Positions 63,650-64,000 of a DNA stretch of 64,000 nucleotides are shown in pieces. This stretch comes from Metallumcola ferriviriculae (lineage in GTDB: Bacteria > Bacillota > JADQBR01): contig NZ_CP121694.1 in assembly GCF_035573695.1 (NCBI RefSeq), positions 1,154,501 through 1,218,500 of the forward strand, read 5' to 3'. The position numbers were made by a program, and so were the translations under genes. Position 1 is the stretch's first letter. Each line of letters starts with the position of its first letter. Below the pieces are notes generated by a model, which searched no databases, had not been told where the DNA came from, and saw nothing but the letters and a program-made list of their open reading frames with translations.

Positions 63650-63669
63650 TTGGTCATACCATGATAAAC
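63650..63669 (+). promoter_or_regulatory. Probable FadR/GntR operator 2
   Basis: TTGGTCATACCATGATAAAC, 121 bases from operator 1 and just upstream of a TATACT -10-like element at 63684. The position suits repression of the lipoprotein operon. Otherwise, the stretch 63400-63879 holds no gene that I can support. Confidence 0.75.
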
Positions 63670-63879
63670 AATGCAGGTCATATTATACTGAGAGCTTATG
63701 TATATTTTACAGAAGGTGACCGCGATGGTTATTCAGATAGGAATAGCATAGAAAAGAAGACATATGATCCACTTTTAGAAAATATTGCAAAAAGAGGGGG
63801 GTGTTCACAAAAACGCTAAATGTGGGCCCGTTTGGGTTCAATGGTTTTAAATCCAGGTAGGAGAAAAAGGAGGATAAAC

Positions 63880-64000
63880 ATGGGTAAAAAATTAGTATTG
63901 TTATTACTGGTGGGTGTATTAGTGCTTGGCTTGGCCGGCTGCGGTGGCCAGCAGGCAGCTGAAGAGCCCGGTCAGGACCAGGACGCTAAGGAAGAGCCGG
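63880..64000 (+). CDS. Lipoprotein, probably solute-binding component (partial)
   Basis: Only the first 40 codons are in the window. A strong AAAGGAGGA precedes ATG 63880. The N-terminus MGKKLVLLLLVGVLVLGLAG ends in the lipobox LAGC, followed by GGQQAAEEPGQDQDAKEEP, a hydrophilic linker. This is a lipoprotein exported and lipidated at Cys21, and most often such genes begin ABC or TRAP transporter operons. The identity beyond that cannot be read. The upstream FadR-type operators suggest substrate-responsive control. Confidence 0.75.
   Translation, partial: MGKKLVLLLLVGVLVLGLAGCGGQQAAEEPGQDQDAKEEP

Noticed and set aside
63724-63750. Eight-codon ORF MVIQIGIA behind AAGGTG
   Set aside because: Too short to support and no conserved context.

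Overview
The window looks like a chromosome segment of an anaerobic Firmicute, probably a Clostridia/Peptococcaceae-type bacterium. The reasons are the AT-rich genes with strong GGAGG ribosome sites and frequent GTG/TTG starts, a tungsten-type aldehyde:ferredoxin oxidoreductase, a ketoacid:ferredoxin oxidoreductase, a sigma-54 activator, a C-terminal SLH surface protein, and yybP-ykoY and c-di-GMP riboswitches. Genus-level assignment is inference. No rRNA, tRNA or CRISPR array was seen.

Region 1 (1-9.6 kb) is a defence-type island. A HEPN-like gene (55-1539) is followed by an IS5/IS1182-like insertion sequence (about 1.8-3.1 kb). Next comes a tight five-cistron operon (3341-9585): a calcineurin-like phosphoesterase with a C-terminal helical tail, a helical GASH-like protein split by a frameshift at a run of nine G, two consecutive P-loop GTPases, and a GAP1-N1-type protein. 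This is a GTPase-centred conflict system of a kind known mainly from comparative genomics, and it is the best candidate here for an under-described system.

Region 2 (9.65-21.1 kb) is a nest of mobile elements. Two fragments of what looks like one XerC-like recombinase gene flank it. Inside is a DDE transposase/AAA ATPase/DUF6431 transposon whose transposase is split at a catalytic-Asp codon by a RIT element (three tandem tyrosine recombinases, 89-bp inverted ends). Next to it is an IS21 element whose istA is split by an IS3 element with an exact GTAC target duplication. Both broken genes can be rejoined in frame at those insertion points.

Region 3 (21.1-40.5 kb) is metabolic. A NUDIX hydrolase, an FAD oxidoreductase, an orphan antitoxin and an alpha/beta hydrolase precede a sigma-54 activator and two sigma-54 promoter matches. 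These promoters appear to drive leucine dehydrogenase plus a four-subunit 2-oxoacid:ferredoxin oxidoreductase, and then an M20 deacylase, SDR, APC permease, glutamine-synthetase-like enzyme, AOR, gamma-glutamyl hydrolase and N-acylamino-acid-racemase-like enzyme. This resembles an anaerobic gamma-glutamylation/amino-acid oxidation pathway. The block lies between a full hydrolase gene and a second copy of that gene's 3' third, a direct repeat of about 340 bp.

Region 4 (40-49 kb) holds a small gene, a symporter remnant, a flavodoxin-type protein, a phosphoribosyltransferase, a cation exchanger separated from its Mn riboswitch by a second IS5/IS1182-like element, htpG behind a clear promoter with a degenerate CIRCE, and a sodium:solute symporter.

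Region 5 (49-58.6 kb) is a c-di-GMP riboswitch followed by a 3098-residue secreted SLH adhesin. Region 6 (58.7-64 kb) holds a LysR remnant, a C69 dipeptidase, a DMT exporter, an ornithine-cyclodeaminase-like enzyme, a FadR-type regulator, two matching TTGGTCNTACCATGATAAAC operators, and the start of a lipoprotein gene cut by the window end.
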